In this document: positions 35,889-44,247 of the stretch, piece after piece
How the letters are laid out: the number at the start of each line of letters is the position of its first letter
How positions within the stretch are numbered: position 1 is the stretch's first letter
From: Sulfurovum sp.
GTDB lineage: Bacteria; Campylobacterota; Campylobacteria; Campylobacterales; Sulfurovaceae
Direction: 5' to 3'
NCBI GenBank assembly: GCA_027019175.1
Contig: JALUXB010000002.1
Location: 51,423-115,422 of the forward strand
Length of the DNA stretch: 64,000 bases
The notes under the pieces: model-generated
Seen by the model: only the letters and a program-made list of their open reading frames with translations
What the model was told of the DNA's origin: nothing
Databases searched by the model: none
Program-made: the position numbers and the translations under genes

Positions 35889-36125
35889 TTAGGTCAAATG
35901 ACGCGGATTTTGTGCAAAAAGGATCCAGTTGAGGCTGATGCGGTGTGTTTTACAAAAGTGCGCCAGTGCTTCGTAGGGAAGTTTGTTGCGCCGCTTGATA
36001 ACAGCGAAGTATTGCGGGTCGAGGTTGAGTGCAAGTGCGACTTCCCTGTCTTTGATTTTAGTGCGCTGCGTCTGAAGCATCAGTACTTCACGTACCCGTC
36101 CCATGACATCTGTAAAAACGATCAT
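35889..36125 (-). CDS. CI-like HTH DNA-binding protein (single domain)
   Basis: A 78-residue protein with an HTH that resembles the N-terminal domain of the repressor at 9343: DREVALALNLDPQYFAVIKRRNKLPYEALAHFCKTHRISLNWILF here, against DKDVANALGIPQATFATMKKRNSIPYEEILEFCALKKISANWLFF there (each shown in its frame). It has no S24 domain, so it cannot cleave itself. The start at 36125 follows AAAGGAG. A stand-alone regulator or a Cro-like partner is possible. Confidence 0.72.
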   Translation of the reverse strand: MIVFTDVMGRVREVLMLQTQRTKIKDREVALALNLDPQYFAVIKRRNKLPYEALAHFCKTHRISLNWILFAQNPRHLT

Positions 36126-36204
36126 ACGACTCCTTTGGTATGGAATGGTGTATGATAGCAAGTTCAGAGGGCAGAGGCTTTTTTGATGTCAGATTGACAT
36201 ATTT

Positions 36205-36582
36205 TTACATCGTCTCCGAGTCAATGGTGATGACGGTATGGACATTGCCTCTGGGATTGAAGTCTGCTACAAGTTTCATTGATTTTGGCTGTAGCTTACT
36301 GTACAGGGTATCGAAAATCTCATTGGCGGAATTTTCATGTGAAATGTAACGGTACATAAAGGAATTGATGTAAAGCTTGAGCGCTTTAAGCTCGATGACT
36401 TTGCTGTCCGGAGTATAGGTAAGCGTCAGTTTTGCAAAATCAGGGTATCCTGAACGGGGACAAAGACACATAAATTCCGGCAGCTCGATATTGATCTCGT
36501 AACGCTTTTCATGTTCATTTGGCCAGTAATTTTCTTCTGCATTAATGTCAAACTCTCTAATCTCTTTTTCACCGTATTTCAT
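36205..36582 (-). CDS. queF: NADPH-dependent preQ0 reductase QueF
   Basis: QueF reduces 7-cyano-7-deazaguanine to preQ1 for the tRNA base queuosine. The 125-residue protein is the short unimodular type. FMCLCPRSGYPDFA contains the nucleophile Cys41 and Asp48, and ELKALKLYINSFMY with SHENSANEIF holds the conserved ESKSLK-like and HE residues. Start follows AAGGAT. It is 3 bases after the EAL gene in the same direction of transcription order reversed, that is, queF lies downstream-adjacent on the map but upstream genes are read first from gyrB. Confidence 0.9.
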   Translation of the reverse strand: MKYGEKEIREFDINAEENYWPNEHEKRYEINIELPEFMCLCPRSGYPDFAKLTLTYTPDSKVIELKALKLYINSFMYRYISHENSANEIFDTLYSKLQPKSMKLVADFNPRGNVHTVITIDSETM

Positions 36583-36585
36583 TGG

Positions 36586-38022
36586 TTATCCTTTGTTGTA
36601 TTTTTCTATAAGTTGTGTCTCACTCAGTGCGTTTGCGATACCAAATCCCTGCAGGTAGTCGATACCAAGGTGAATGAGTTCCTCTTTCTGTTTTTTCTTG
36701 TCCACCCATTTTGCAACAGTAGTAATATGAAGTTCTTTGGCCATCTGAATGAGGGATGTAAGCATGGCGCGGGTATGTTTCTCGTCAAGCTTTGTAACAT
36801 AGTCGCGGTCAAACTGTACCAGGTCAAAGTCGAAATGTTTCATATATTCCATGGAAGCATTGGAGGAGCCGAAATTGTCAATAGCGATACGTACCCCTTT
36901 TGCACGGAAACGGTTAAGTGTTTTAAGGTAGCCGCTGAGATTGTGGTGTGTCTTGCGTTCATAAAGTTCGATAATAATACGTTTTGGATTGACACCGAGA
37001 TCTTCCAGCTTTTCAAAGAATGCCTCTTGGAACGATTCGTCACGTAAAGAGAACGGTGAAAGATTGAAAGAGAGTGAGATACCCTCATCAATAAGAGGAA
37101 GCAGAGCCAGCACATGTTCAAGCAGTGCCATATCGTATGTCCTGCCAAGTCCGAGCCGATTGATGACAGGGAGATAGATACGCGGCAGTATCTCTCCGCT
37201 TTGGGGTGTCTTGAGTCTGGCGGAGACTTCATAGATATCGACCGTGTCGGTATGGGTATTCAGCAGTGGTCTGAAAGAGAGTTGCAATGAACGTTTCTCA
37301 AGGGCAGTGGTAATGCACTGTTCGATTTCACTGAGTGCTTTGGAATCACTGATAATGTGTTTAGCCTTACTGGAGTTCCCTTCCTGTTTTCCCTGCATGG
37401 TAAGCAGGTCTTTAAGGTGTTGAATGTCTTTGGTAATATCCTCTCCGGTATTGGTAATAACAGAGAATGCGTAGTCGATCTCGATAGTGTCTATTGTATG
37501 GTTGTGTTCTATAAACGCTTTTAGCAGTGTTTCAATCTGTGGTGCTTCTTTTTCCAAAGCGACAATGAATTCTGCTCCATAACGCCTGGCAATGACTGCT
37601 TTTGGAAAACCGGCATGATGCAGTGTTTCATTCAGGCGGTGAATAAGCGTATAGAGCATTTTGTCAACTTCTTCTGTACTGTAGTTTTCATTGATTGTTG
37701 AAAGGTTTTTTACTACAAAAAGTACCAGGACTTTGGGGTGAAACTGTTCAAGTTTTTTGATAAAAGCACGTTCATTAAAACCTTGTGTGGTTTGATCCAA
37801 AAGACTCTCTTTGACACTGAGTTCCATCAGGAAGTAGATAAAATAGACCGTTACAAACAGCAGGCTTCCAAAGAGTACAGCGTTTTCAGTATCAAAAGAG
37901 ATGCCATGATCCCGGAAAAAGATACTGTAAAAAACAAGAGAAATGAGCAGAACGACAGGAATCCCGGCACGCAGTGCCAGTTTAAAGCGTCGTTCGCGCT
38001 CTTCAAGTTCGGAGAGGAGCAT
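36586..38022 (-). CDS. Membrane protein with degenerate GGDEF and EAL domains
   Basis: The 478-residue protein has two transmembrane helices (about 18-35 and 48-66), a GGDEF-like domain with RRYGAEF in place of RxGGDEF, and an EAL domain at about 235-475. Key EAL catalytic positions are changed: EVSARL for EALLRW, DNFG for DDFG, VQFD for the LKID lysine, and AKWVD for AEGVE. Both cyclase and phosphodiesterase activity are therefore unlikely; a c-di-GMP-binding or protein-binding role is more probable. Its ATG overlaps the stop of gyrB by one base, which is an odd operon partner. Confidence 0.85.
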   Translation of the reverse strand: MLLSELEERERRFKLALRAGIPVVLLISLVFYSIFFRDHGISFDTENAVLFGSLLFVTVYFIYFLMELSVKESLLDQTTQGFNERAFIKKLEQFHPKVLVLFVVKNLSTINENYSTEEVDKMLYTLIHRLNETLHHAGFPKAVIARRYGAEFIVALEKEAPQIETLLKAFIEHNHTIDTIEIDYAFSVITNTGEDITKDIQHLKDLLTMQGKQEGNSSKAKHIISDSKALSEIEQCITTALEKRSLQLSFRPLLNTHTDTVDIYEVSARLKTPQSGEILPRIYLPVINRLGLGRTYDMALLEHVLALLPLIDEGISLSFNLSPFSLRDESFQEAFFEKLEDLGVNPKRIIIELYERKTHHNLSGYLKTLNRFRAKGVRIAIDNFGSSNASMEYMKHFDFDLVQFDRDYVTKLDEKHTRAMLTSLIQMAKELHITTVAKWVDKKKQKEELIHLGIDYLQGFGIANALSETQLIEKYNKG

Positions 38023-40337
38023 TAGACATCCAGGTGTTTGACATCTTTTGCATGCTGTTCAATGTAATTACGACGCGGTTCGACTTCGTCACCCATGAAA
38101 AGGGTGAAGGTTTCGCTTGCTTCTTCCATATCGTTGATTTTTACTTGCAGCAGACTTCGGTTTTCCGGTGTCATTGTTGTTTCCCAGAGCTGTTCAGGGT
38201 TCATTTCACCAAGACCTTTGTAGCGTTGGATATACGCACCTTTTTTTGCATTGGCTTCGACCTGTGCGAAGAGCTCAAGCAGGTCTCTGTCTTTAAACTC
38301 ATCGGTAATGTGTTCCTGGATCTTTTGGTGAATATGGATCGCTTCGTTGTAGTGCGGGTTGGTAAAGAGTACATCATCAATGATAAGTTCTTCAAGACCG
38401 TCGTTGGTCTGCACATAGTAGTGGAGACGATCGTCCGTTACCGAGCGGTTGAGGATGTTGTATCCAAGGTCAGTAATGTATTTTTCAATCGTTGCTGCCA
38501 GTGTTTTGTTGTCCGTTCCGACAATATCCGGATTTTCAATCATGTAACGAAGCACCTCGATCAGTGCGAAACGCTTTTCGATCTCTTTGAGGGTCATGCG
38601 GTAGTAGGCGACCAGTTTGAACAGGTCAATAAGGTCGTTACGCCCCATGGTCTCACTCTCAATCACATCGATTCCGTTTTCAATAAGAAAGTCATTGAGT
38701 GCTTTGTCGTCCTTGAGATAGGTTTCGTTTTTCCCTTTTTTGTAGCGGTAAAGCGGCGGTTGGGCAAGGTAGAGGTAGCCTTTTTCGATGATCGGGCGCA
38801 AAAAGCGGAAAAAGAAGGTCATCAGCAGTGTCTGGATGTGGCTTCCGTCGACATCCGCATCGGTCATGATGATGATTTTGTGATAACGCAGTTTTGCTTC
38901 GTCGAACTCATCGCCGATGCCGCATCCCATAGCTGTGATCATGTTTTTGATTTCATCAGATTTCAGGATTTTTTCAAGACGTGACTTCTCTACATTGAGG
39001 ATTTTACCTTTCAGTGGCAGAATGGCCTGAAAGACACGGTCACGTCCCTGTTTTGCGGAACCGCCCGCAGAGTCACCTTCGACGAGGTAGATCTCTGAAA
39101 TCTCCGGGTCTTTGCTTTGACAGTCTGCCAGTTTACCCGGCAGGGTACCGACACTCATGGAGTCCTTGCGCTTGACGAGGTCACGTGCACGCTTGGCAGC
39201 GTCACGCCCTTTGGCAGCCAGAAGTACCTGTGCCATGATCGCTTTGGCTTCGATGGGGTTCTCTTCGAGGTATTTATTGAATCTCTCAGTGAAAAACTTC
39301 TGTACCAGCGGACGGACATAGCTTGAACCGAGTTTTCCTTTGGTCTGACCCTCGAACTGTGGTTCAGGTACACGTACGGAGACGATGGCAACAAGTCCCT
39401 CTTTACAGTCATCTCCGGTAATTTTTGTATTTTTCTCTTTGGCATTGGCGTTTTTGGCAATGTAGCTGGAGAGTGAACGGGTAAGTCCTGCCCTAAAGCC
39501 TGCCTCATGCGTACCGCCTTCGGGAGTTTTGATGTTGTTGACAAATGAGAGTGTTTTTTCACTGTCCGAGTCATTGTACATCAGGGCAATGTCGATCTCG
39601 ATATCTTCCATTTTGCCCTGAAAAAACTGTGCACTGCAGATGGGCGGTTTGGTATTCATGTCTTCTACAAACTGCTTGATCCCACCCTCGAAGTGGTATT
39701 TCTCTTTTGTACCGTCACGTTCATCTCTAAAATCGATGGTAATGCGTGGGTTGAGGTAGCAGAGTTCTTTGAATCGTTTCATCAGAATCTCTTTTTGGAA
39801 CTCGACGCTTTCAGTGAAAATACTTTCATCCGGCCAGAACTCGATCTTTGTACCGGTTTTGCGGGTTGTGCCGGTAACTTCAAGGATCCCCTGAGGTATG
39901 CCTTTTTCAAAGTCCTGTTCGTAAATTTTCCCGTCACGGAAAACTGTCAAATGCAATTTGCTTGAAAGGGCGTTGACCACGGAGACCCCAACCCCATGCA
40001 GACCGCCGGAAACCTTGTAGGTATCTTTGTCGAATTTACCCCCCGCATGCAGTACTGTCAGAACGACGGTCGCAGCAGAGATCTTCTCGGTAGGATGTTC
40101 CGCTACAGGAATTCCCCGTCCGTTATCTTCGATGATTGCCGAACCGGCTTTGGTAAGGGTGACTTTGATAGTATCACAATATCCTGCCATTGCTTCATCG
40201 ATGGAGTTGTCAACCACTTCGTAAACAAGGTGGTGAAGCCCTTTGGTAGAGGTGTCACCAATGTACATTCCCGGTCTTTTCCGTACTGCTTCAAGCCCCT
40301 TGAGGACTTTGATGTTACTTGCGCCGTATTCTGCCAT
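38022..40337 (-). CDS. gyrB: DNA gyrase subunit B
   Basis: The 771-residue ATPase subunit of gyrase. GHKL ATP-site motifs include EVVDNSIDEAMAG, EDNGRGIPV and VSGGLHGVGVSVVNALS; the TOPRIM part has EGDSAGGSAKQGRDR, and the C-terminus has QRYKGLGEMNPEQLWETTM. The start follows GGAGTCTCAGT. It is a stand-alone gyrB, not next to dnaA or recF. Confidence 0.97.
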   Translation of the reverse strand: MAEYGASNIKVLKGLEAVRKRPGMYIGDTSTKGLHHLVYEVVDNSIDEAMAGYCDTIKVTLTKAGSAIIEDNGRGIPVAEHPTEKISAATVVLTVLHAGGKFDKDTYKVSGGLHGVGVSVVNALSSKLHLTVFRDGKIYEQDFEKGIPQGILEVTGTTRKTGTKIEFWPDESIFTESVEFQKEILMKRFKELCYLNPRITIDFRDERDGTKEKYHFEGGIKQFVEDMNTKPPICSAQFFQGKMEDIEIDIALMYNDSDSEKTLSFVNNIKTPEGGTHEAGFRAGLTRSLSSYIAKNANAKEKNTKITGDDCKEGLVAIVSVRVPEPQFEGQTKGKLGSSYVRPLVQKFFTERFNKYLEENPIEAKAIMAQVLLAAKGRDAAKRARDLVKRKDSMSVGTLPGKLADCQSKDPEISEIYLVEGDSAGGSAKQGRDRVFQAILPLKGKILNVEKSRLEKILKSDEIKNMITAMGCGIGDEFDEAKLRYHKIIIMTDADVDGSHIQTLLMTFFFRFLRPIIEKGYLYLAQPPLYRYKKGKNETYLKDDKALNDFLIENGIDVIESETMGRNDLIDLFKLVAYYRMTLKEIEKRFALIEVLRYMIENPDIVGTDNKTLAATIEKYITDLGYNILNRSVTDDRLHYYVQTNDGLEELIIDDVLFTNPHYNEAIHIHQKIQEHITDEFKDRDLLELFAQVEANAKKGAYIQRYKGLGEMNPEQLWETTMTPENRSLLQVKINDMEEASETFTLFMGDEVEPRRNYIEQHAKDVKHLDV

Positions 40338-40450
40338 ACTGAGACTCCGTTTTTAGTGTATAAATTGTATATATTTTATCGAAATAAACTTATAGGAAGC
40401 GTGATGTTGTGGGCATTTGCAGACTAAAGTTGTCATGCTCCTCTCTTCAT

Positions 40451-40487
40451 TTCTTTTTTCTTTGTAGCAGCACAAAGAAAAAGAGAA
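40451..40487. other. Inverted repeat in the gyrB-tsaD spacer
   Basis: TTCTTTTTTCTTTGT (40451-40465) faces ACAAAGAAAAAGAGAA (40472-40487) around a 6-base loop. With T-runs on one side and A-runs on the other it could terminate transcription in both directions. The rest of this 290-base gap holds the gyrB promoter region (AT-rich, 40338-40385) and nothing else I can support. Confidence 0.45.
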
Positions 40488-40627
40488 ACGAAGCAAAGAA
40501 AAAAGAAAAGCTGAAGGACTGGCGTGTTGTCATTATGTCTGCCACTTACTGGCAAGTTTCTGTGACAATCGATATTTTATAAGCCATTATTTTAGTGGTA
40601 TTCTGTTTGGTGCTGTCAGAGACAAGA

Positions 40628-41641
40628 TTAAAGCCTTTCTCCTGCTCCCAGTTTTTTCGTGCTGACAAGGTCTATTTCATTCGGATCAATAAAGCATTTT
40701 CTCTCATAGGCATCGAGTGCATACCGTCCGATCATCGCAGCATTGTCAGAGCAGTACTCCAAGGGTGCGGTGTGCAAGGTTTTGCCAAACTCGCGGCAGA
40801 GGGTTTTATAGGCATCTCTAAGGTAGAGGTTGGCGGAGGCTCCGCCGACGATGGCGAAGTCTTTGATGGGTTCGGATTTGAAGATCTTTTTGCTCTTTTG
40901 CAGCAGGTGCAGTTTGACCGCTTTTTGGAAGGAGGCGGCAAGGTCACACTTGTCTTGACGGCTCATTGCCTCTGCACCGCCAAGCTTCTCAACAACAAGT
41001 CTGACGGCATTTTTAAGTCCGGAGAGGGAGAAGGCAATCAGTTTGGAGTTTCGAAGCGGTACAGGGAGGTCAAAACGGTTCTCATCTCCCTCTTTTGCAA
41101 GCTGTTCGATGATGGGGCCGCCAGGGTAGCCAAGCCCCATCATTTTGGCAGTTTTGTCAAAGCTCTCACCCACACTGTCATCCATCGAGGTGGCAAGGAT
41201 CTCCATCTTCTCAAAGCTCTCTACGCGTACTACCATCGTATGACCGCCGGAGATCAGCAGTACCAGCAGCGGGAAGCGGGTCGGTTTTTCGATAAAAAGT
41301 GAATAGATATGCCCTTTGAGATGGTGTACGGGGATGAGTGGAATATGTAGAAGTGTCGCCAGCGTCTTTGCCATAGCGATCCCCTCAAGCAGGGTCACAC
41401 CCAGCCCCGGCTGATTGGTCACGGCTACGGCTTTGAGTCGGTCAAAATAGGGTTTGGTCTCTTCTAAGATATTGGGCAGTGCCACCGCATGCAGACGCGA
41501 AGCCAATTCGGGTACAACACCCCCATAGCAGGCGTGTTCGGCTTCCTGGGAGATTTTTTTGTGATAAAGCACTTTTTTGGTAGCAATCTCGGTGATGGCG
41601 ATGGAGCTGTCGTCGCAGGAACTTTCGATACTTAAAATCAT
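40628..41641 (-). CDS. tsaD: tRNA threonylcarbamoyltransferase TsaD
   Basis: TsaD transfers threonylcarbamoyl to A37 of ANN-decoding tRNAs with TsaB and TsaE. ASKHA-fold motifs: [51 protein letters not shown] and [13 protein letters not shown]. Length 337 is normal. Minus strand, with a repeat pair between it and the upstream hydrolase gene. Confidence 0.95.
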   Translation of the reverse strand: MILSIESSCDDSSIAITEIATKKVLYHKKISQEAEHACYGGVVPELASRLHAVALPNILEETKPYFDRLKAVAVTNQPGLGVTLLEGIAMAKTLATLLHIPLIPVHHLKGHIYSLFIEKPTRFPLLVLLISGGHTMVVRVESFEKMEILATSMDDSVGESFDKTAKMMGLGYPGGPIIEQLAKEGDENRFDLPVPLRNSKLIAFSLSGLKNAVRLVVEKLGGAEAMSRQDKCDLAASFQKAVKLHLLQKSKKIFKSEPIKDFAIVGGASANLYLRDAYKTLCREFGKTLHTAPLEYCSDNAAMIGRYALDAYERKCFIDPNEIDLVSTKKLGAGERL

Positions 41642-41651
41642 CTGTGCTCCT

Positions 41652-41723
41652 GTAGGGTGTTGTCCCCTGACAACACCAAAACACTATCCAAATTCACGGT
41701 GTTGTGGGGGCACAACACCCTAC
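41652..41723. repeat. Inverted pair of REP-like palindromes (type B), 72 bp
   Basis: Copies at 41652-41677 (GTAGGGTGTTGTCC...ACAACACC) and 41698-41723 in opposite orientation. Type B shares GTAGGGTG with type A but has a TGTTGT/ACAACA stem. It lies between the hydrolase and tsaD. Confidence 0.85.
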
Positions 41724-41729
41724 GGGTAT

Positions 41730-42278
41730 TTAACATGCTTTTTCCCTTATAACAAGTTTTTCTATCGTTTCCCACTTCCCAAATCCGCTTTCAGCATTGA
41801 TATGTCCGGCATTGTGCAGTATCTTTAGTGGAACATTGTAGTGTGAAGTGATCTGTTGCGCCTCTTCTACACTGATCCACGGGTCGTTGTCGGAGACGAA
41901 CATCTGCACCTCTTTTGCGCATAACGTTTCCGGCATTGGACAGGGGAAGAAGCTTTTGATGGTGTGTTCATCTGTCTGTAAACTGGGCGGGGAGACCATA
42001 AAGAGCCTCTCTACCGGAGCGATACCCTCTTCGCAAAGCCAAAACCAAAGGGTGTTGGCAAGAGAATGGCAGACGACGGTATCGGGACGGAAATCCTCCA
42101 AAATGGCTTTGACCTGTTTGATCCAGCGGTTTTTGGAGGGGTAGTGGGGGTGCTGAATCAGCGGGAAGCTGACCGTACCGTAGTTTTTGGCTACTTCCAT
42201 GGCAAGATGTGCCTGCCAGTGCGGGTAGTCACTGCCACCCCAACCGTGCAATATGAGAGTCTTGTTATAACGACTCAT
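41730..42278 (-). CDS. RBBP9/YdeN-type serine hydrolase
   Basis: A 182-residue alpha/beta hydrolase of the RBBP9 family. LILHGWGGSDYPHWQ is the oxyanion region, VVCHSLANTLWFWL has the nucleophile Ser (CHSLA), VSDNDPWIS the Asp and NAGHINAESGFGKW the His. Substrate unknown. The start at 42278 follows GGAGGTAAGT; a longer frame would run into the neighbouring repeat. Confidence 0.85.
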   Translation of the reverse strand: MSRYNKTLILHGWGGSDYPHWQAHLAMEVAKNYGTVSFPLIQHPHYPSKNRWIKQVKAILEDFRPDTVVCHSLANTLWFWLCEEGIAPVERLFMVSPPSLQTDEHTIKSFFPCPMPETLCAKEVQMFVSDNDPWISVEEAQQITSHYNVPLKILHNAGHINAESGFGKWETIEKLVIREKAC

Positions 42279-42288
42279 ACTTACCTCC

Positions 42289-42365
42289 GTAGGGTGCTGT
42301 GCCCTCACAGCACCAATCTAAGCGTAATGGTGTGAAGTTGGTGTTGTCGGGGGACAACACCCTAC
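42289..42365. repeat. Inverted pair of REP-like palindromes (type B), 77 bp
   Basis: Copies at 42289-42314 (stem GTGCTGTG/CACAGCAC, a compensated variant) and 42340-42365. The second holds the dxr TAG stop (42362-42364). The stem changes on both sides together, which shows that pairing is kept. Confidence 0.85.
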
Positions 42366-43438
42366 AGGGCTGCTGCATACGCTCTTACCTCTTCATCAAT
42401 TTGAACAACATCTTCAATACTGTTTGGTACTACATCTTCAAAATGCCTGTAGGCATCCAGCACAATATCGCTCATCCCAAAGAAACTGCACTGCTCTTTT
42501 TTGAATGCTTCAATGGCGACTTCATTGGCGGCATTGACAACGACACCGAGATGAGGGTTGTTTAGAATGTGCTCTTTGATGCTCCAGATAGGATAACGTG
42601 CCTCTTCGATAGGCGCAAAGGAGAGTTCTCCGATACCAAGCAGATCTACCGGTGGAAGGATGGGCTCTGACACTTCTCCTTTGAGCGCAAAAGCGATGGG
42701 CAGCTTCATATCCACACCGGCGAAGTGTGCGATGGTGGAGCCGTCTACGAACTCGACCAATGCGTGAATGATCGATTGTTTTTCTATGACGGCATCGATA
42801 TTTGCAGTATCAAAGAGCCATTTGGCTTCGAGGAGTTCAAAGAGTTTGTTGGTCATGGTCGCCGAGTCGATGGTGATCTTGTCTCCCATTGACCAGTTGG
42901 GGTGTTTGAGGGCATCTGCGAAGGTGGCATCTTTCATCTTCTCCAGTTCCCACTCTCTGAAGGCTCCGCCGCTTGCGGTGATGTAGAGCTTGGAGAAGGG
43001 GCGGTCGTTCATGAGGTACCAAAGCCCGAAGTGCTCGGAGTCGATGGGGGTGATCAGGTCCATGTTGATAAACGCACCGGCGACCACCAGTGACTCTTTG
43101 TTGGCAAGGGCAACCTTTTTGCCAAGTTGGGTTGCTTTGAGGGTAGGGGCGAGCCCTGTGTAGCCAACCAGTGCATTAACGACTGTGGGGCTTTGTGCCT
43201 CCTCTATAATGGAGAGGATACCCTCAGTACCGACACGCACATCGGAGTGATTGACACGCGCTCTGTCTTTTTCGTGGGCGATGGCAACCGTTTTGGGAGC
43301 AAATGCGGCAATCTGCTCGTTGAGCAGGTCAATGTTGTTCCCCGCAACGAGAGCTTCCACTTCAATGTTGTAGCGTTGGGCGATGATGAGGGTATTGACC
43401 CCAATGGAGCCGGTGGAACCAAGAAGAACAATAGACAT
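42362..43438 (-). CDS. dxr: 1-deoxy-D-xylulose 5-phosphate reductoisomerase
   Basis: Dxr makes MEP in the non-mevalonate isoprenoid pathway. NADPH site LLGSTGSIGVNTL at the N-terminus, ALANKESLVVAG, PIDSEHFGLW, ITASGGAFREW and the C-terminal helical domain with VVNAANEVAIEAF. Length 358. It lies 3 bases after cdsA in the direction of transcription; its product feeds IspA, also in this window. Confidence 0.96.
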   Translation of the reverse strand: MSIVLLGSTGSIGVNTLIIAQRYNIEVEALVAGNNIDLLNEQIAAFAPKTVAIAHEKDRARVNHSDVRVGTEGILSIIEEAQSPTVVNALVGYTGLAPTLKATQLGKKVALANKESLVVAGAFINMDLITPIDSEHFGLWYLMNDRPFSKLYITASGGAFREWELEKMKDATFADALKHPNWSMGDKITIDSATMTNKLFELLEAKWLFDTANIDAVIEKQSIIHALVEFVDGSTIAHFAGVDMKLPIAFALKGEVSEPILPPVDLLGIGELSFAPIEEARYPIWSIKEHILNNPHLGVVVNAANEVAIEAFKKEQCSFFGMSDIVLDAYRHFEDVVPNSIEDVVQIDEEVRAYAAAL

Positions 43439-43441
43439 AGG

Positions 43442-44200
43442 TTATAAAAACGCTCTAAGCGCGATCACCATCATCGGTGCGCCAAAGAGATAGCCGTCGA
43501 TACGGTCAAGGATGCCGCCGTGTCCGGGGAGCAGATCGCCGCTGTCTTTGACCCCCGCCTCACGCTTGAGGTAGCTCTCGAAAAGATCTCCAAATACCGA
43601 AGCGATAGAGGTCAGAAGGGTGACAACAAAGGCGATCCACCCCGGCGCTACATAAAGCCCCACATAGGTACCTGCAGCAGTGGCAAATACAATACCGCCG
43701 ATCACCCCTTCAAGTGTCTTGTTAGGGCTGGTGTCTGAAAATTTGGTACGACCGATCGCTTTGCCGGTGAAAAATGCCATCACATCGGTCAGCGCCACGG
43801 TGACCAGCAGCCAGAACATTGCAGCAATACCAAAGTCATCATAGAGGATCAGGAAAAAGAAGATGCCGGCAGCCGGATAGAGAAAGGGCAGGATCAGCCG
43901 TTTGTCGAAGTTGTGGAAGTAGGCGATGGAGGCACCGAAAATGATGGCGACAAAGTAGAACAGATCGTCAGGGTTTGGGTAGAAGTAGGCGACCACCCAT
44001 AAAAATGCTGCCCAGAAATAGGCAGAGGGACCTACCAGCCTGAAGAGCTTCATTGCTTCATAGAACGCAAAGATGTAGATGATGCCCAAAAAGGCCCACA
44101 TGACAAAAAAACTGTCCATCCACCCGATGAATCCTACCAGTGCCAGCAGTCCGATGCCTGTCAGCCAACGCTCCTGATGGTCTGTAAATATCTTGATCAT
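43442..44200 (-). CDS. cdsA: Phosphatidate cytidylyltransferase CdsA
   Basis: Integral membrane enzyme that makes CDP-diacylglycerol for phospholipids. The C-terminal signature is present: SVFGDLFESYLKREAGVKDSGDLLPGHGGILDRID in successive parts. About eight helices. The start at 44200 (252 residues) is preferred to one 9 codons earlier because AGGA lies upstream, and a minus-strand TATAAT sits right before the earlier codon, leaving it no leader. Confidence 0.9.
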   Translation of the reverse strand: MIKIFTDHQERWLTGIGLLALVGFIGWMDSFFVMWAFLGIIYIFAFYEAMKLFRLVGPSAYFWAAFLWVVAYFYPNPDDLFYFVAIIFGASIAYFHNFDKRLILPFLYPAAGIFFFLILYDDFGIAAMFWLLVTVALTDVMAFFTGKAIGRTKFSDTSPNKTLEGVIGGIVFATAAGTYVGLYVAPGWIAFVVTLLTSIASVFGDLFESYLKREAGVKDSGDLLPGHGGILDRIDGYLFGAPMMVIALRAFL

Positions 44201-44247
44201 GATCCTGTCCTTGCTTCTTATAGGCATAGATTATAGCAGTTTTTGCG

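Noticed and set aside
36205..36582. QueF operon-order wording: queF read before the EAL gene
   Set aside because: On the minus strand the order of transcription is gyrB, EAL protein, then queF (3-base gap after the EAL stop), so queF is the distal gene; any other order is wrong.
38034..38984. Long plus-strand frame opposite gyrB (316 codons)
   Set aside because: It is a codon-pattern shadow of gyrB, has no ribosome site and its translation is Phe/Val/His-rich with no domain.
40338..40627. Replication origin next to gyrB
   Set aside because: No dnaA, dnaN or recF nearby and no cluster of DnaA boxes was seen.
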